64,000 nucleotides of DNA from Aporrectodea caliginosa (taxonomy: Eukaryota; Annelida; Clitellata; Crassiclitellata; Lumbricidae). The notes beneath the pieces were generated by a model. That model had not been told where the DNA came from and searched no databases. It saw only the letters and a list, made by a program, of their open reading frames with translations. Positions 58,572-64,000 of the stretch are shown here, piece by piece. The translations under genes were made by a program, and so were the position numbers. Numbering within the stretch: position 1 is the stretch's first letter; each line of letters begins with the position of its first letter. The DNA lies in NCBI GenBank assembly GCA_020284085.1, contig JACEVL010000415.1:3235227-3299226 (forward strand). Reading direction: 5' to 3'.

Positions 58572-59120
58572 GACAGAGACAGAGACAGAGACAGAGACAG
58601 AGACAGAGACAGAGACAGAGACAGAGACAGAGACAGAGACAGAGACAGAGACAGAGACAGAGACAGAGACAGAGACAGAGACAGAGACAGAGACAGAGAC
58701 AGACACAGAGACAGAGACAGAGACAGAGACAGAGACAGAGACAGAGACAGAGACAGAGACAGAGACAGAGACAGAGACAGAGACAGAGAGAGACAGAGAC
58801 AGAGACAGAGACAGAGACAGAGACAGAGACAGACACAGAGACAGACAGAGACAGAGACAGAGACAGAGACAGAGACAGAGACAGAGACAGACAGAGAGAC
58901 AGAGAGAGACAGAGAGACAGACAGACAGACAGAGATAGACAGACATAGACACAGACAGACACAGACAGACAGACAGAGAGAGACAGAGAGACAGACAGAC
59001 AGACAGACATAGACAACATAGACACAGACAGACACAGACAGACAGACAGACACAGACAGATACAGACAGACATATAGAGGCAGAGAGAGGCAGAGAGAGA
59101 GAGGCAGGGAGAGAGACAGA
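58485..59120. repeat. Compound GA/GACA/GAGACA microsatellite (about 0.64 kb)
   Basis: (GA)n at 58485-58530, (GACA)n at 58530-58570, then about 300 bases of (GAGACA)n with rare GACACA and GAGAGA variants, then mixed GACA/CAGA units to about 59120. All frames on both strands are open for up to 227 codons because the unit contains no stop. These are not genes. Confidence 0.98.
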
Positions 59121-59591
59121 CAGAGTGCGCAAAATTGGCACCCGCAGTCGTTAGTCGCATTTTGTCTTTTTACACCCTACACAGATATAAGATTCATCTT
59201 GAGGCCCAATTAGTCGCCCTCCTTTCCCTTTTCGTCCATCATCGAGGGCGTACAGCTCCCTCTCTGCTCACAGTCTCCGGGTATCGGGGTCTCTGCCCTT
59301 AGGTCATCATTATACGGCGCCTATAATTGCAGAGGAATATGATATGCTATATATAATATAGTAGGCCCTATCGTTCATATGCATCTAGTCAACTCAAATT
59401 TATATTTTAATATATATTTATAATATATATATAGTGTATGGTTTACTGAAGCGGCATAATCATGAAATTCTGTTGGATCACGTGCAATAGAGAGAGATGG
59501 TCAATTATGTAACCATGTCATCGAAATGGTCACTAAAGAGAAGAACAATAATGGTGTGTAACAACAACTATCATCACCACTGTCATCTTCG

Positions 59592-59628
<37 letters not shown>

Positions 59629-60849
59629 TATAACTATCATCATCATTATCGTCATTATAAGTGTCATTATCATCATCATTATAACTATCATCATCATCGT
59701 CATTATAACTGTCATCATCATCGTCATTACAACTGTCATCATAATTTTCGTCGTTAAGTTGTCATCATATGTATTTAATGAATCAGGCAGGTTCTTCTGA
59801 TTGTCTGATTTTGTGGGCCTTAGTGACTTAGCGATGGTAAGGTAAAGCAAGTTGCCACAGTTTTCGTCCGTTCCATTTCCACCTTTATTACCAGTACGCT
59901 AATTTTGTAAGCGCCACCGTCTAATGACCAGGCACCGATCGATGGCGCTGAGCAATTGTGAGCGAAGGACTTGACTCTGCGCGTTGCAAGGCGAGCGCCC
60001 TAATCAATCGGCTGCCGAGTTCCACTCAAGAAATCTATCTTCTGTTTCAAGGCTTATAATTCTCTTGCCTTCCTTCGTCCTCTCTTCTCACCAACTGCCT
60101 TTCCCCTCTTGCCTTTCTCTGCCCCTACAGAATTCCCTGCCCTTGACCAGTTTTTCTCATCCGGTGAAGCGGCTGGTAATTGTCTCCAAGCGTTAACGAG
60201 TCATTTATTAGAACGAGACAATAATTGGCAATAAGGCAATCGAGCAGAGCCAGGTGCCAGCCAATGAAACGCGCTTTTGGTTGACGCTGATGCATAGATA
60301 TGCACAATGACGTCACTTAGTGACGCATTGCAGGAGTTATTTGCAGGAACACTTGAAGTACTCCTTAACCTCTCTCTGTCTCAGTACGTTTCTTTGTCTC
60401 TGTCTCGTTCTCCATGTCCTTCTTTCTTCGTATCTCTCAATCACAGCCTGTAACTTCTTCTCTCTAGCTGTCACATTTTTACCTGTGTACGTACGCAAGA
60501 ATATGTGCAACCTGTAATTGCATTGGACCCAGTATAATACGATCAAGGTCAAGAAACGAATATTATCCTTCGTGTATTTCTTGCCTCTTTAAATAGATTT
60601 CAGACGCCATGCAGACAGTTAAATTTATTTAGATGTATTAATAGGTTCTGCGTATTTCTGACCGTCGATCACGCATTTTTTATTGTGTATAAATATAGGA
60701 AGGACTATAGAGTCTTGACGCAGAGCGTGCATGGTTCGTCATTCGTGTGGTAATTATCAACCTTTGCATCGAACGCTCTATCAATAGCGTAACGTTTTAA
60801 AGTGAAAAGTCATTATATCTTCTAATGAAAGATTCTCTTGTTGTTGCGG
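59121..60849. other. No gene seen; TCA array and GCGC fragment inside
   Basis: (TCA)n and related triplets at 59577-59755. At 59905-59990 'gtaagcgccacc...gcgctgagcaattgtgagcg' is a degraded relative of the repeat at 42496. Other sequence is unassigned. Confidence 0.5.
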
Positions 60850-61020
60850 CTATTAAATCCGACACAGGTGTAAATTATCTAAGAAGCCAAAAGGAACATT
60901 AGGGCAGAAATTCTTCAGTGCAAGAGTCATAGAGTCGTGGAATGGCTTGGATGATAGTACTGTCTCAATGGACACTATCACAGCTTTTAAGAGCAAGCTA
61001 GGGAGAATGGTCTGTTAAAC
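60850..61020 (+). pseudogene. LINE ORF2 C-terminal tail (third type)
   Basis: The frame near 60910-61015 reads FFSARVIESWNGLDDSTVSM then TITAFKSKLGRMVC and a stop. This is the 'FxxRVxxxWNxL...FKxxL' tail common at the end of LINE ORF2 proteins, different from the GPxxWNxLP type seen elsewhere here. Confidence 0.6.
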
Positions 61021-62320
61021 GTTACAGGTTTATTTGCAATGGTTTTAACACAGACTAAACGTCTTCTGAACCACTTAGAAACCTTGTTATTGTATTGTAT
61101 TTATAAATTTATAAAGCTCCTCTCACAGTGAACACCAATCAGAGGCGCTCCCAGTGCAATAAACTCCGAGCGAAAAGACTGGTTATGCTATGTTATGTCA
61201 TGGTAAAGAAGTTTTTGATGAGAGGCTGCTGTCTGAACAGCTATAATCCACGTAGATTGCATTTAAGCAGATATTTTATTTTAGTAAGGCAACGCTCTGT
61301 AGCTGAGGCATAAAAATTGTCTTCATAACTCCGGCTGCATGAAATTATACACATTAAACGACTTAAAAGTGTTGTGCTAGTTCCACAGTTCCATCCTCTA
61401 TCGTGAATAAGCTGGTGCCCTGCGATTAGCTTTATAATTGGCGCTTTAGAAGTTTATAGTTGACGATTATGGTAATGTCTAATACAAATGCACGCATGTC
61501 GGTCTGCGTCTCTGCGGATGTGCGTGTAGGTGTGTGTGCCATTGTCTGCTGGCGTGTCTTCAAACAGTAGACCGAATAATAACACCTACGATGTATACCC
61601 TAACAGATTGTCGATTTATTGACAAGTAGTCGTACTTTGTGGGCCTTCGTATAGTCGCACGTAACAATGCATTAGTGTTGGCTATCTTAGGCACGCGCCG
61701 AGACTGCACTAAGTAACACGGATACTAAAGTCGTCAAAATATGTGCATTGCGACTTGTTGCTGTAGACCGGATATTTGATATCGGAAGTTCGATGGTGTT
61801 GTTATGTAGGTGTATGACTTAGGCACGACCAGACTAACCAGTAATCAAAATATGCAATTTCATATTCCCCCGATACAGAAGTACCCAGAATGGGGTGGGA
61901 ACTTTAGTCTGCAGCGACAAACAACTTCTTTGTACCAGTTAGCTTTTCACAGGAACAGGTTTTAGTTTTAAATAAGAACTTATCACTACGACCATCGTGG
62001 CAAATTGAAAGAGTCAACCATATAGGCCTATATATTTTGTATATTTTACTTTTAGTCAAAGGTTTTTCTGTCAAAACATCCAGTAAGCTAATTGTGTGTT
62101 GACGTTAAATTATTTTGATCTCTTATAGACACAATGATATAGTTTCATTGATTCATTTTCAGTTTAAGATGGATATCGAAATACAGGTAGCAAGAGATGC
62201 TGATTATGACGACTGACACACTGCAGAGATAGAGATCTACATGTAGGTAGATACAGATATATAGAGATACGACGAAAGAGACAGAGACAAAGGAAATAGA
62301 TAGAAGATAGCTGGATATAG
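61021..62320. other. No gene seen; GCGC-like fragment
   Basis: 61095-61160 ('ataaagctcctctcacag...cagaggcgctcccag') is a GCGC-type tail. 'cgtgaataagctgg...ccctgc' near 61401 recurs near 63138. Otherwise unassigned. Confidence 0.4.
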
Positions 62321-62612
<292 letters not shown>

Positions 62613-63716
62613 GATAGACCATCAACCCTTTTAGTGTCTCCGGCATCCCGTAATCCCACGCTCAGCACGTACGTACGTACGTATGAACAATGTACGCATG
62701 TGTGTATATACATGTAGAGACACTTAATATAGCGTCTTTAATTACCTCGCAACAAGCACTGTCCATGTGATCGCAAATGTGTTAAAGGCTTTAAAGTGCT
62801 GTCTACTATATAGTCTAAATGGTACGAAAGACTTTAGCACCATATAGGCTAAGTCAGCATAAAGTAGCTGACATGTGTTATATTCCATGTCTAGACGACC
62901 AACTAACTAACTGCAGTAATTCAAACCAAGTAGATGATCAGTAAGCACACCGCTGCTCAGCTAAGTAGAAAAGTTCCACCGCCGGGGCTCCCGCGCACAT
63001 GTAGAGCCCAATCAAAGGATTCCAGTTCACAATTAACAGTTGCCACAATGTTCAGAGCTCATGACGTACGCTGCATCGAGGATGACGTACGACGATAGGC
63101 AATTAACTGGACAACCTCATTGACGCGACGCAGCGCTCGTGAATAAGCTGGGGCCCTGCACTCAGCTTTAGAGTAGTTGACGCCACTCCTTAAATGTACG
63201 CAATATGTATGTATGAATGTATTATTCATGTAGACCTATGTATGTGTTTATGTCATACATGATGTAGGTCATGTATACAAGTTTGCATATGTATATATAT
63301 ATATATATATGCGCAGACCTATGTAGGTATGCATCGATACATGCATGCATATGATAATATCATACACATATTATGTGTAAGCATTATCATTTGTAAGTGC
63401 ATACTTATGTAGCGCGCGCCTCTTTAGAAAAATCACCAGAGGCGTTACCGACTTAACAACAAAAGACTTCGACAGAATGCACAGACTTTCCCTTGTATTG
63501 TTTCCCTGTGTAATTACTTGAGATGTGCTCGATGTCTTGAAGCAAGAGATAATATTTGCAAATATAGGCATGGAAAGTAGAGCAAGGCTTGTCTCAGAAT
63601 GAGGGACCGACTACAGCGGTGCTTCCATGTTGCATTGTGGCTGCATGCATGGAACGGGAAACATACAGACAACATTGTGTTGCAGAGCCAAGAGATTCAC
63701 AACCAGGTAACGATGG
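62613..63716. other. No gene seen; AT tract and GCGC fragment
   Basis: (AT)n at 63292-63312 within TATG/ATGC-rich DNA, and a GCGC-type fragment at 63400-63465 ('cgcgcctctttag...gaggcgttaccgac'). Otherwise unassigned. Confidence 0.4.
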
Positions 63717-63887
63717 CATGGTCGTAGCCAGGAAACAATTTCGGAGGGGTTTTCAGATTGGGGGGTCCATTGGAGATGGTCGCAAAAATTAAGTTTTTTT
63801 GTACTTCACATGTAAAAGCCTAAAAAAAAAATCGGAAACTTATTTGGGGGTTTGAACCCGTAAAACTCCCCCCTAAATACGCCCATG
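63717..63887. mobile_element. hAT MITE, CATGGGCGTA family (171 bp)
   Basis: Left end CATGGTCGTAGCCAGG, right end (reverse complement) CATGGGCGTATTTAGGGGGG. Flanking AACGATGG and TACGATGG match at 7 of 8 (63709-63716, 63888-63895). Same family as 12449-12609. Confidence 0.85.
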
Positions 63888-63940
63888 TACGATGGCACTG
63901 AAATACATTACATATTATTATAGATATCTAAGATTGAAGA

Positions 63941-64000
63941 CATGGGCGTAGCCATAACAAAATTTCGGAGGGGGTTTTAAGATTTCGGGGGGTTTTCCAT
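63941..64000. mobile_element. hAT MITE of the same family, cut by the window end
   Basis: Starts CATGGGCGTAGCCATAAC and continues with 'aaaatttcggaggggg', matching the left part of 63717-63887. The right end lies outside the window. Confidence 0.7.

Noticed and set aside
58439..59160. Open frames of 180-227 codons on both strands
   Set aside because: They translate a stop-free GAGACA/GACA microsatellite in every frame. There is no coding signal.

Overview
The window looks like intergenic DNA from an animal nuclear genome, built almost entirely from transposable elements and simple repeats. I found no host protein-coding gene, tRNA or rRNA gene that I can defend. The organism is probably a marine invertebrate. 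An echinoderm or other invertebrate deuterostome is my guess, resting on the mix of CR1/L2-type LINE tails, many hAT elements, 'GCGC' SINE-like repeats and the very frequent octamer TAGGCCTA. That assignment is weak and rests on memory, not on a search.

Layout. 0-6 kb: LINE 3' ends, SINEs and a 1.2 kb hAT element at 888-2091. 7.9-8.8 kb: a 16-bp satellite array. 9.4-11.2 kb: a purine-rich minisatellite split by a hAT element and a SINE. 12.4-13.7 kb: hAT MITEs and a hAT with a transposase C-terminal fossil. 15.8-18.3 kb: a foldback minisatellite holding an unclassified hairpin-ended element, itself holding a PIF/Harbinger-like insertion. 18.7-22.9 kb: an almost intact LINE on the minus strand (zinc finger, endonuclease and reverse transcriptase in one frame with one stop). 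24.5-29.2 kb: a nest of hAT elements inserted one into another. 35.4-36.9 kb: a second, nearly identical copy of the innermost element, in opposite orientation. 38-51 kb: more hAT elements, a decayed Ty3/gypsy-like gag, and LINE remnants. 50.6-51.9 kb: a hAT whose open frame keeps the zinc finger and dimerisation domain but lacks the catalytic core. 52-64 kb: mostly microsatellites, including a 0.6 kb GACA/GAGACA array, plus a second copy of the hairpin-ended element and two more hAT MITEs.

Most hAT calls rest on terminal sequences of the type CAGnG...CnCTG plus 8-bp target-site duplications (TSDs) that I could read directly on both sides. Several pairs of insertions date each other: an uninterrupted copy serves as the empty site for the Harbinger-like insertion, and a LINE reading frame continues across one hAT. 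The window shows no genes working together. What it shows is a record of repeated hAT invasion, with some copies young and most decayed.
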